This document shows, piece by piece, positions 1 to 5,686 of a DNA stretch of 14,370 nt (positions within the stretch are counted from its first letter, which is position 1; each line of letters begins with the position of its first letter). Under the pieces are notes generated by a model. It saw nothing but the letters and a program-made list of their open reading frames with translations. It was not told the origin of the DNA and made no database searches. The position numbers and the translations under genes are program-made. Origin of the DNA: Candidatus Methanolliviera sp. GoM_oil (GTDB taxonomy: Archaea; Halobacteriota; Methanoliparia; Methanoliparales; Methanoliparaceae); the NCBI GenBank assembly GCA_902158735.1, contig CABGHG010000027.1:1-14370 (forward strand). The letters run 5' to 3'.

Positions 1-119
1 CGATAAATTGGGGGGGATATGCGAAATGAGTTCGGATCTACTACGTTATACGCAATCGGCTCAGAACTGCATAAAAGATTTAAAAAACAAGATATATTGC
101 ATAAAGAAGGCAAGAGAAT

Positions 120-485
120 ATGAACTGGCAAGAAATCTTGGCAACAGCAATCCTGATTATTGGAATAATACAATTCATAGCCTGTGCGTTTGCGAGCAAT
201 ACTATGGGATGTTTTGGTGGCATTATAATGATGTTTTGCGGAACAACGTGGCTCTATGGGTTTAGATTAGAGCTCTTCGAACGTAGATTAAGAGTAATAG
301 AAGAAGACATAAAGAAGCTTAAAAAAATGAAATGTTCCCTTCACCAACTACGCTCACTTCGTTCGCTGCGCATAACAGCGGATAAAAGAAAAATCAAGGA
401 TTTTCCAAAATTGCCTTCGCCAACTTCTTTTATCTACAAGCCGTTAGGCGAAATTTCAGAGGAGGTTATGTCAAATGAAACGTAG
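120..485 (+). CDS. Small two-helix membrane protein, function unknown (cassette 1)
   Basis: A 121-residue protein of unknown function. Residues about 5-25 (ILATAILIIGIIQFIACAFA) and 28-48 (TMGCFGGIIMMFCGTTW region) form two hydrophobic helices. A highly charged segment (about 51-71, RLELFERRLRVIEEDIKKLK) follows and could be a short cytoplasmic coiled coil. From about residue 73 the reading frame runs into the attC-like site, so the last 50 residues are encoded by recombination-site DNA and by the start of the next cassette. The stop lies 11 bases inside the methyltransferase gene. The ancestral stop was therefore probably lost, or the tail is adventitious. An overlapping frame (8-265) is open but crosses the inferred cassette boundary and has no hydrophobic pattern, so I prefer this one. 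The upstream ribosome-binding signal is weak (AAGGC). I do not recognise a family. Confidence 0.6.
   Translation: MNWQEILATAILIIGIIQFIACAFASNTMGCFGGIIMMFCGTTWLYGFRLELFERRLRVIEEDIKKLKKMKCSLHQLRSLRSLRITADKRKIKDFPKLPSPTSFIYKPLGEISEEVMSNET
370..449 (+). other. attC-like integron recombination site 1
   Basis: The site starts with GCATAAC (370-376, R''-like) and ends with GTTAGGC (443-449), which fits the integron core consensus GTTRRRY with crossover after the G. Inside are inverted arms GATAAAAGAA (381-390) and TTCTTTTATC (425-434), a perfect 10-bp stem. Asymmetric unpaired bases separate stem and cores (AGCG against TACAAGCC), as in folded attC sites. The upstream bases GCGCATAAC (368-376) pair with GTTATACGC (45-53) at 8 of 9 positions. 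This is what a cassette starting at about 46 would show, because the first bases of a cassette complement the R'' of its own attC. It was recognised from sequence logic only; no covariance model was run. Confidence 0.62.
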
Positions 486-1305
486 AGAGCTTAAATATCG
501 GATAAACTGGCAAGATCCATGGAAAAAAATGAGGAACGAGAGAATTAGAAAACTTAGGGTAACGTATGACAAGGATTTACGAATAAAATCCGCTGAAGAT
601 TTTTCAAATCGTTATAAGTGGAATGATTACGAATCTGGAAGAGAAGTGGTGAATATATTAGGAAATGTCTTAAATAAAGACTTCGAAGTTCTTGAGATCG
701 GCCCTGGTCCTGGAACTTTAACAATTCCTCTTTCTGAAAAAGTTAGAAAAATCACTTGTGTAGAGGCTTCAAAAGCAAATTTACAGATTTTAAAGGAAAA
801 TTTGAAGGAAAAAAAGATTAAAAATTTCGAATTGATAAATGAGTGTTGGGAAAAGGCCAAAATTGAAAATAGCTTTGATTTAGTTATTTGCTCACATTTT
901 CTTTGGATGGTTGAGGATCTTGAAAAGCATTTGGAACGAATGGAGCAATTTTCGAACAGATATTGCGTTATAGTCCAGCCCTGCGGAAGAGATGAAGTAG
1001 TTAAGAATGCTTTTGAGGAGATCTGCAAGGAAAGATACACCGGACAGTTTGAACCGGATGCAGATTATTTCGCTTATACAATTTTAAGGGAATGGTCGAG
1101 ACTTTTAGATGTTCGCTATTTCGAATATTCCTTTGAACTTAATCTGGAGGAGGGTATTAGGTATATAGCGAGTTACTTGGGAAAATTCATAGAGGTTGAT
1201 GAACAAGTTGCGGGTAAGATAAAGAATTTTTTGATAGCCAAGGTGGGTGAACCTTGGGTGGTAAGAGATAAAGCAGTTGTTATGTGGTGGGAACCAGAAA
1301 AATGA
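475..1305 (+). CDS. Class I SAM-dependent methyltransferase (cassette 2 cargo)
   Basis: A 276-residue Rossmann-fold methyltransferase, probably cytosolic; the substrate is unknown. Motif I is EIGPGPG (residues 74-80), the acidic ribose-binding residue after strand 2 is E97 (CVEAS), and the motif II/post-I strand is FDLVICSHFLWMVED (about 134-148). The basic N-terminus (about residues 1-30) precedes the fold, and the C-terminal third (from about 180) is a family-specific extension that may cap the substrate. The ATG at 475 is preceded by a strong Shine-Dalgarno, AGGAGGT (460-466), eight bases upstream. The gene sits between two attC-like sites, with its ribosome-binding site immediately after the GTTAGGC core, the usual layout of an integron gene cassette. 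It is AT-rich compared with the housekeeping genes downstream. The fold assignment is firm; the substrate cannot be read. Confidence 0.85.
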   Translation: MKRRELKYRINWQDPWKKMRNERIRKLRVTYDKDLRIKSAEDFSNRYKWNDYESGREVVNILGNVLNKDFEVLEIGPGPGTLTIPLSEKVRKITCVEASKANLQILKENLKEKKIKNFELINECWEKAKIENSFDLVICSHFLWMVEDLEKHLERMEQFSNRYCVIVQPCGRDEVVKNAFEEICKERYTGQFEPDADYFAYTILREWSRLLDVRYFEYSFELNLEEGIRYIASYLGKFIEVDEQVAGKIKNFLIAKVGEPWVVRDKAVVMWWEPEK

Positions 1306-1320
1306 GAAGAATTGAACTTC

Positions 1321-1415
1321 GCCTAACACAGCATATACGCTCCTTGCGTTGCTCCCTTGCTCTCGGAACATTGCCCACTTCGCATCGCACTTTGCATACC
1401 CGCGAATCGTTATAC
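1321..1415 (+). other. attC-like integron recombination site 2
   Basis: The site starts with GCCTAAC (1321-1327), an exact match to the integron R'' consensus RYYYAAC, and ends with GTTATAC (1409-1415), a one-base departure from GTTRRRY. The extended start TTCGCCTAAC (1318-1327) is the perfect 10-base reverse complement of GTTAGGCGAA (443-452) at the front of the same cassette, exactly the relation expected from a circular cassette. The interior is less regular than in site 1: TGCGTTGC (1345-1352) pairs with GCATCGCA (1382-1389) at seven of eight positions, and the rest of the roughly 95-base body is CTC/TTG-rich with a large loop. It lies 15 bases after the methyltransferase stop. Confidence 0.6.
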
Positions 1416-1428
1416 GAAATCTTATAAC

Positions 1429-1439
1429 AAATATAAAAT
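1429..1439 (+). promoter_or_regulatory. TATA box of the MBL hydrolase gene
   Basis: AAATATAAAAT is centred near 1434, which predicts a start of transcription near 1460. This leaves a short leader carrying the Shine-Dalgarno AAAGGTGA (1463-1470), six bases before the ATG at 1477. A 6-bp inverted repeat, GTTATA/TATAAC (1409-1414 and 1423-1428), lies just upstream and overlaps the end of attC-like site 2. Confidence 0.5.
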
Positions 1440-1476
1440 CATTTGCAATTTATTTAACTTTAAAAGGTGATAAAAA

Positions 1477-2316
1477 ATGAAATTAACCGTTCTTGTGGAT
1501 AATAACACTCTGATAGATCGGTATTTCTACGGTGAACCGGGAGTATCTTATTTTATTGAAGATGAAGGCAAAAGAATTTTATTCGACGTAGGTTATTCAG
1601 ATGTGTTTATAAAAAATGCACAAAAGATGAATATTAATTTGCTAAATATAGATTTTTTGGCTCTTTCTCATGGGCACCTCGATCATACTTGGGGTTTAGA
1701 TCCTCTAATCAGACTCTATACAGAAGCAATAATAGAAAATATAAATCACAAGAATCCCACGCTTGTAGCTCATCCTTTAACATTTTTAACCAAGAAGATT
1801 AATGGTTTGCATGAAATAGGTTCTATAATTTCAGAAGATAAGTTGTCTAAACATTTCAAGCTTAAATTGAGTAAAGATCCTGTTTGGCTAACAGAGAAAA
1901 TTGTTTTTCTCGGAGAGATCGAAAGAAAAAATGATTTTGAAGCTAAAATACCAATTGGTAAAATTGTAAAAGACGACTTTGGATATGATGATTATTTAAT
2001 GGATGATTCTGCTTTAGTTTATAAGTCATCAAGAGGTTTGATAGTTATTACGAGTTGTTCTCATGCGGGAATTTGTAATATCGTAGAATATGCAAAAAAG
2101 ATTTGTAAGGGTGACAAAATAATAGATATAATTGGAGGATTTCATTTACTTAATCCTTCAAAGGAACAATTACAAGGTACTTTGGAATATATGAAAAAGT
2201 TGGAACCCGATGAAGTGCATGCTTGTCATTGTACAGATTTGAATTCAAAGATAGCATTATCTAAAGTTATAAACATTAGAGAAGTGGGTGTTGGATTAAA
2301 ACTTGAGTATAAATAA
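1477..2316 (+). CDS. MBL-fold metallo-hydrolase, COG1237-like
   Basis: A 279-residue metallo-beta-lactamase-fold protein. The metal motif HGHLDH (residues 65-70) is intact. Later signatures are SCSHAG (about 193-198), GGFH (about 220-223) and a C-terminal CHCTD (about 250-254). This combination is typical of the family that includes the archaeal enzyme annotated as 7,8-dihydropterin-6-methyl-4-(beta-D-ribofuranosyl)-aminobenzene 5'-phosphate synthase, a methanopterin-pathway step. Many members are of unknown substrate, so only the fold and a two-metal hydrolase-like site are claimed. The ATG at 1477 has a good Shine-Dalgarno (AAAGGTGA). The gene follows attC-like site 2 directly and could be a third cassette, but no matching R'' (GTATAAC-type) is found after its stop. 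It is AT-rich like its left neighbours and ends 70 bases before the convergent ribH. Confidence 0.85.
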   Translation: MKLTVLVDNNTLIDRYFYGEPGVSYFIEDEGKRILFDVGYSDVFIKNAQKMNINLLNIDFLALSHGHLDHTWGLDPLIRLYTEAIIENINHKNPTLVAHPLTFLTKKINGLHEIGSIISEDKLSKHFKLKLSKDPVWLTEKIVFLGEIERKNDFEAKIPIGKIVKDDFGYDDYLMDDSALVYKSSRGLIVITSCSHAGICNIVEYAKKICKGDKIIDIIGGFHLLNPSKEQLQGTLEYMKKLEPDEVHACHCTDLNSKIALSKVINIREVGVGLKLEYK

Positions 2317-2386
2317 TTACAAAATAAATGCGGAATGGAAAATTATGGGAAACCATCTACCATTTCTTTATCTTCAGAACCATTTT
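2317..2386. other. Convergent intergenic region between MBL hydrolase and ribH
   Basis: Seventy bases separate two converging stop codons. There is no convincing stem-loop. On the - strand the stretch downstream of ribH is T-rich (ATTTATTTTG and ATTTTCC), and on the + strand there is CATTTCTTTATC. Archaeal termination at T-rich tracts could occur on either strand. It contains no sequence resembling an attC start, so the cassette-like region seems to end here without a terminal site. Confidence 0.3.
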
Positions 2387-2818
2387 TCAGAGATCTCTCA
2401 ACCTCTTCACAAGTTTCACCGCACTCTCCACCGCTCTCTTCGCATAATCAACCCTCTGATATGCCCCCAATCTCGTCATTCCGGGTCCTGCCACCCCCAA
2501 CGTGACCGGTTTATCGAGCTCCAAAGAGAGATCCATAATCTTTCTCGCGGCGTGTTGTGCGATTATCTCATCGTGTTCCGTCTCTCCCTCTATAACGGCA
2601 CCAAGCGCCACAACAGCGTCTATATCATCTCTCGCTCCCACTTTTTTTATCGCGATGGGCATATCGAAGACGCCGGGCGCGTAGAATGATTTTTCAACTG
2701 TTGCACCCAAAAATTCCGCGTGTTCCTTTCCAACGATCTCCATCTGATACGTTATATCCCTATTGAACTCAGATACGACGAAACCTAACCTTATCTTTTC
2801 CATATCCATATAAATCAT
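2387..2818 (-). CDS. ribH: 6,7-dimethyl-8-ribityllumazine synthase
   Basis: Lumazine synthase condenses 5-amino-6-ribitylaminouracil with 3,4-dihydroxy-2-butanone 4-phosphate, the penultimate step of riboflavin synthesis. The family motifs are in order: SEFNRDIT (16-23), PGVFDMP (48-54), GAVIEGETEHDEI (73-85, with catalytic-type His82) and GPGMTRLGA (111-119). The length (143 residues) is normal, and the sequence closely resembles methanogen RibH. Three in-frame ATGs lie close together (2818, 2809, 2803). The GGGGATGAT just upstream of 2809 looks like the Shine-Dalgarno, so translation may begin at 2809 or 2803 rather than 2818. The gene is last in a - strand run, directly after ribC, and the two products act consecutively. 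It probably forms the usual icosahedral or pentameric assembly (family knowledge). Confidence 0.95.
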   Translation of the reverse strand: MIYMDMEKIRLGFVVSEFNRDITYQMEIVGKEHAEFLGATVEKSFYAPGVFDMPIAIKKVGARDDIDAVVALGAVIEGETEHDEIIAQHAARKIMDLSLELDKPVTLGVAGPGMTRLGAYQRVDYAKRAVESAVKLVKRLRDL

Positions 2819-2827
2819 CCCCCAAAT

Positions 2828-3292
2828 TTAGAGTCTAATTGGACCTGCATCTTTATATCCTTCTCTTTCGCCCATTCCAGCCTCTTTTATGAGTTTTTTA
2901 GGTTCGAAGAGAAGTTTTATCGCGTTTAAGACGTGTTCTCTCGTCCTCATATCGGCCAACTCTGCAAGTTTTCTATCCGTATTTGCCTCGTCTTCATGGA
3001 CGAAGACCTCCAATACGTGTTTATTCGTCATCAATTGAGCAAGAATCAATCCAAGCGATGCCTCGTGGGCACACTGTTTATCTATCGCTTCAGGCCCTGG
3101 CATCCCAAGCGCCATCACGATATCACAACCTCTCTCCTCTATAAGTTTTTTTGCGGCAACTGGCAAATCTTTGACCCCGGGAACGGTATATCTCTCTATC
3201 TTCACGGATGCCCACTTCTTAAACTCTTTTATCGCCGATCCTGCCATATCATATCTGGCGAACGTGGTATCTGCTATCCCGACCCTATTCAT
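2828..3292 (-). CDS. ribC: Archaeal riboflavin synthase
   Basis: This is the archaeal riboflavin synthase, unrelated to bacterial RibE but related to lumazine synthase. It dismutates two 6,7-dimethyl-8-ribityllumazine molecules to riboflavin, the precursor of FAD and of the F420 deazaflavin pathway's flavin pool. The sequence follows the Methanocaldococcus enzyme almost block by block: VGIADTTFARYDMA at the N-terminus, VPGVKDLPVA, CDIVMALGMPG, CAHEASLGLILAQLMTNKH, EVFVHEDEA and a C-terminal DAGPIRL. I take the ATG at 3292 as the start because GGTGAT (3297-3302) lies four bases upstream. An in-frame GTG at 3301 would add three residues and overlap the aminotransferase stop. The protein has 154 residues. 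The Shine-Dalgarno itself contains the upstream stop codon, so the two genes are translationally coupled. Confidence 0.95.
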   Translation of the reverse strand: MNRVGIADTTFARYDMAGSAIKEFKKWASVKIERYTVPGVKDLPVAAKKLIEERGCDIVMALGMPGPEAIDKQCAHEASLGLILAQLMTNKHVLEVFVHEDEANTDRKLAELADMRTREHVLNAIKLLFEPKKLIKEAGMGEREGYKDAGPIRL

Positions 3293-3296
3293 TGCA

Positions 3297-3302
3297 ATCA
3301 CC
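3297..3302 (-). promoter_or_regulatory. Start-deciding Shine-Dalgarno of ribC
   Basis: On the - strand GGTGAT lies four bases before the ATG at 3292 and contains the TGA stop (3298-3300) of the preceding aminotransferase gene. This favours the ATG over the overlapping GTG at 3301 and suggests translational coupling. Confidence 0.6.
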
Positions 3303-4446
3303 CAAATAGAATATCATTAGCTTTTTCAACGGCTCTTCCAACATTTATATCGTATTTTAGATCTTTCAACACCAATTCGAGTGCAGATATGACATTTACC
3401 ATATCTTCTGGCGAAAGATACCCCATCGTCCCAATCCTGAATATCTTATCTTTTAAACGCCCTTGACCGCCAGATATGATTATCCCCTTCTCTCGCAGCT
3501 TATTCTTAACCTCAGCTTCTTTGATTCCTTTTGGAAGATTTATCGCGTTTACCGTGTTCGAATAATGGCTGTATCCGTTAAGTTGAGGAAACATGGTAAG
3601 CCCCATCTCCGTTATGGCCGCCCTTATCGCATCTGAATACTTTCTATGGCGTTCTATATTCTCTTCTATCCCCTCTTCGAGAAAGATTTTGATCGCCTCT
3701 TCCAACGCGAAGAAGAGAGAGACTGCGGGGGTGTATGGCGTCTGAGGCGGTTTTTTGGATGCACTATCTCTGTACTTTAATAGATCCGTGTAATAGGGTC
3801 TATCTTTACATTCCTCGATGACTTCCCACGCCCTTTTTCCGATAGAGATGGCAGAAAGGCCAGGTGGGGCCGCCAAGCATTTTTGAGATCCAAAGACGGC
3901 AATATCAACATCCCAGTCATCCGCATAAACGTCGTTTCCTCCTATAGAAGAGACACCGTCCATGATGAAGAGAGCACCTTTCTCTTTTGCAAGCTTCCCT
4001 ATCTCAGGTGCGGGATTTATTATGCCGGCGGAAGTCTCGTTGTGAACCAGCGTTACCGCCTTGACATCTCCTTCATCCAGTTTGGCTTTGACATCTTCAA
4101 GATCTATAGATCTGCCCCACTCATATTCTAAAGAGACGAGCTCTCCATACCTTTCACCAATCTCCTTAAATCGCTCTCCAAACTTCCCGTTAATTATCAC
4201 CAAAATCTTATCTTCGCTATTCAACAGATTTCCAAGGGACGCTTCCATCGCGCATGTCCCGGAGCCTGTCAATAGGAAGAGATCATTCTTGGTTCTGAAG
4301 ATATCCCTGAGATTTTTTACACAGTAATCATATATCTGCCCAAACTCCTCACCCCTATGATTTATCATGGGCTTTGACATCGCAGATAGGACCCGTGGAT
4401 GGATCGTCACGGGCCCAGGCAGCATGATCGTCTGCTTATCGTACAT
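3298..4446 (-). CDS. Class V PLP-dependent aminotransferase (AGXT/serine-pyruvate type, COG0075)
   Basis: A 382-residue fold-type I PLP enzyme of the alanine-glyoxylate/serine-pyruvate aminotransferase family. Visible are the N-terminal MLPGPVTIHPRVL, the phosphate-binding GSGT (61-64), LVHNETSAG (133-141), the cofactor aspartate D163 in MDGVSSIGG, the Schiff-base lysine K189 in FGSQKCLAAPPG, and a late arginine in KIFRIGTMGYL that should bind the substrate carboxylate. Archaeal members are variously annotated as aspartate or alanine-glyoxylate aminotransferase or as a 'hydrogenase small subunit'; the amino donor cannot be decided here. It starts 12 bases after the L12 stop, with GGTTGAT (4461-4467) upstream, and overlaps ribC. 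It therefore lies inside a transcript joining stalk ribosomal proteins to riboflavin genes. Confidence 0.9.
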   Translation of the reverse strand: MYDKQTIMLPGPVTIHPRVLSAMSKPMINHRGEEFGQIYDYCVKNLRDIFRTKNDLFLLTGSGTCAMEASLGNLLNSEDKILVIINGKFGERFKEIGERYGELVSLEYEWGRSIDLEDVKAKLDEGDVKAVTLVHNETSAGIINPAPEIGKLAKEKGALFIMDGVSSIGGNDVYADDWDVDIAVFGSQKCLAAPPGLSAISIGKRAWEVIEECKDRPYYTDLLKYRDSASKKPPQTPYTPAVSLFFALEEAIKIFLEEGIEENIERHRKYSDAIRAAITEMGLTMFPQLNGYSHYSNTVNAINLPKGIKEAEVKNKLREKGIIISGGQGRLKDKIFRIGTMGYLSPEDMVNVISALELVLKDLKYDINVGRAVEKANDILFG

Positions 4447-4458
4447 TATCGACTCAAA

Positions 4459-4779
4459 TCAACCAAATAATGCTCCAAGACCTTCTATGGCGCTTTCCTC
4501 CTTCTCTTCTTCTTCCTTCTCTTCCTTCTCTTCCTTCTTCTCCTCTACCTTTTCCTTCTCTTCCTTCTTCTCCTCTACTTTTGCGCCTGAAACAGACGGT
4601 GAGAACGCCGCCTTTGAGATGGCATCTTCGATATCAACTTCTTCTAATGCAGAAACCAACGCTTTAACCCTTACAGAATCCACATCAGCCCCAGTAGCTT
4701 CTAAAACACCAGTAACGTTTCCTTCATCTATCTCCTTTCCAACGCTGTGCAGCATAAGCGCCGCATATATATATTCCAC
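4459..4779 (-). CDS. rpl12: Ribosomal protein L12 (archaeal P1)
   Basis: Stalk protein P1/L12, 106 residues. The N-terminal dimerisation and P0-binding domain (MEYIYAALMLHSVGKEI..., 1-60) is helical and standard. A hinge of nearly pure Glu/Lys follows (about 68-97). The C-terminal GLGALFG is the conserved tail that contacts translational GTPases in archaea. The start is a GTG at 4779 preceded by GAGAGGTG, six bases upstream; no in-frame ATG would preserve the conserved N-terminus. The hinge contains two successive copies of a ten-residue unit, KVEEKKEEKE, encoded by a 30-bp tandem repeat. The gene follows L10 by 28 bases. In the complex, several P1 dimers bind the helical spine of P0. Confidence 0.95.
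   Translation of the reverse strand: MEYIYAALMLHSVGKEIDEGNVTGVLEATGADVDSVRVKALVSALEEVDIEDAISKAAFSPSVSGAKVEEKKEEKEKVEEKKEEKEEKEEEEKEESAIEGLGALFG
4524..4583 (-). repeat. 30-bp tandem repeat inside the L12 hinge
   Basis: Two adjacent 30-base copies (4524-4553 and 4554-4583) differ at only about two or three positions. They are in frame and encode the duplicated KVEEKKEEKE unit. The surrounding purine-rich hinge DNA is also low in complexity. A recent slippage duplication is the simplest explanation. Confidence 0.8.
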
Positions 4780-4807
4780 CTATAACACCTCTCTTTTTAT
4801 TGTTTTT

Positions 4808-5686
4808 TTAGTTAAGAAGATTCATCGTATCTTCGTCGAGAGCGTCTCTTCCAACTCCCAGAATTTTTGTGGCAAGGAAGATCACCTGAGAGTATGCCTT
4901 ACCGATCAGCAGATCCATCGTTCCCTTCTCATATATGTTTGCGTTGAATGCCAAATTCCTTGCATCTTGGACTGCTTTACCGATCAAATTTGGAAGAATC
5001 TCCGGGCTCGGATATGCCACGTTAAATGCAAGGTTGTATGCATTTTTAACGGCATCCAAAAGGTTCTCCTCATATTCCTCAATATCTATCGTGAGATCCA
5101 ATCTATCAAATATCCTTTCATCCCCAAAGATAGTCTTCAAATCCAATCCAATCTCTTTTGGATAGACTTCAAGAAGGTTTAACACCTCCGAAAGCTTTGG
5201 TGAGACCGCCTCTCCCTCTCTTAATACGACCTTATCCTCCCGTATCACCACCTTGCCTCCCTCGATACCCGATGGGATGCCACTCCTCTGTAACTCCCCG
5301 ACGATCGGGCCAGGTTTGAATTGAGTGGATCCCTTTTTAACGACCACATCTTTTGGAGTTCTATCACCTGGTTTTAATGGGGCTTTGCTCTTTGAGGATT
5401 CTAAAAGCTTGAAGAGTTTGAATACATCCATGTCTGAGAAGATAAGCGCTGTTTGCCCACTTATTTTCTTAGACATCTCCTCAATACCATCAAATCCTTC
5501 AAGGGAACGGCGTATGAGGTTGTTTTTTCTCATCTTTATCTTTACTTTTCCCCTCAACCTATTTCTCATCTCTTGGAGCTGTTTTGACGGGAGACCCTCC
5601 AGACCGACCAGACCGACCACCTTATGGTTTCTAATATCGTTTTTCAGACCTTCAACCTCTTTAATCTTCCATTCAAGCCCACTCAT
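4808..5686 (-). CDS. rpl10: Ribosomal protein L10 (archaeal P0), lacking the acidic tail
   Basis: P0 anchors the L12 stalk to 23S rRNA. The N-terminal rRNA-binding domain (1-105; VVGLVGLEGLPSKQLQEMRNRLRG, KMRKNNLIRRSL) and the archaeal insertion domain (FKPGPIVGELQRSGIPSGIEGGKVVI, about 120-165) are present. The C-terminal helices that bind L12 dimers also appear to be present (NAYNLAFNVAYP, AVQDARNLAFNANIY, AYSQVIFLATKI). The protein stops at residue 292 (DEDTMNLLN). Archaeal P0 is usually about 330-350 residues and ends in a Glu-rich hinge plus a GLGALFG-like tail, which is missing here. Only 28 A-rich bases separate the stop from L12, so a frameshifted tail cannot be hidden. The start overlaps the L1 stop by four bases (ATGA). 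Confidence 0.95.
   Translation of the reverse strand: MSGLEWKIKEVEGLKNDIRNHKVVGLVGLEGLPSKQLQEMRNRLRGKVKIKMRKNNLIRRSLEGFDGIEEMSKKISGQTALIFSDMDVFKLFKLLESSKSKAPLKPGDRTPKDVVVKKGSTQFKPGPIVGELQRSGIPSGIEGGKVVIREDKVVLREGEAVSPKLSEVLNLLEVYPKEIGLDLKTIFGDERIFDRLDLTIDIEEYEENLLDAVKNAYNLAFNVAYPSPEILPNLIGKAVQDARNLAFNANIYEKGTMDLLIGKAYSQVIFLATKILGVGRDALDEDTMNLLN

Noticed and set aside
8..265. Open frame of 85 codons at the left edge
   Set aside because: It crosses the inferred cassette boundary at 45-46 and overlaps the clearly hydrophobic two-helix protein in another frame; its composition does not look like a protein of known type.
2303..2689. Long + strand frame opposite ribH
   Set aside because: Shadow of ribH; no family features, and it starts inside the MBL hydrolase end.
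4500..4590. Pyrimidine-rich tandem units considered as a CRISPR-like or regulatory repeat
   Set aside because: The units are adjacent without spacers and in frame, encoding the L12 acidic hinge.
4367..5182. Long + strand serine-rich frame opposite L12 and L10
   Set aside because: The Ser/Phe-rich repeats are the complement of the Glu/Lys-rich L12 hinge; the minus-strand genes are unambiguous.
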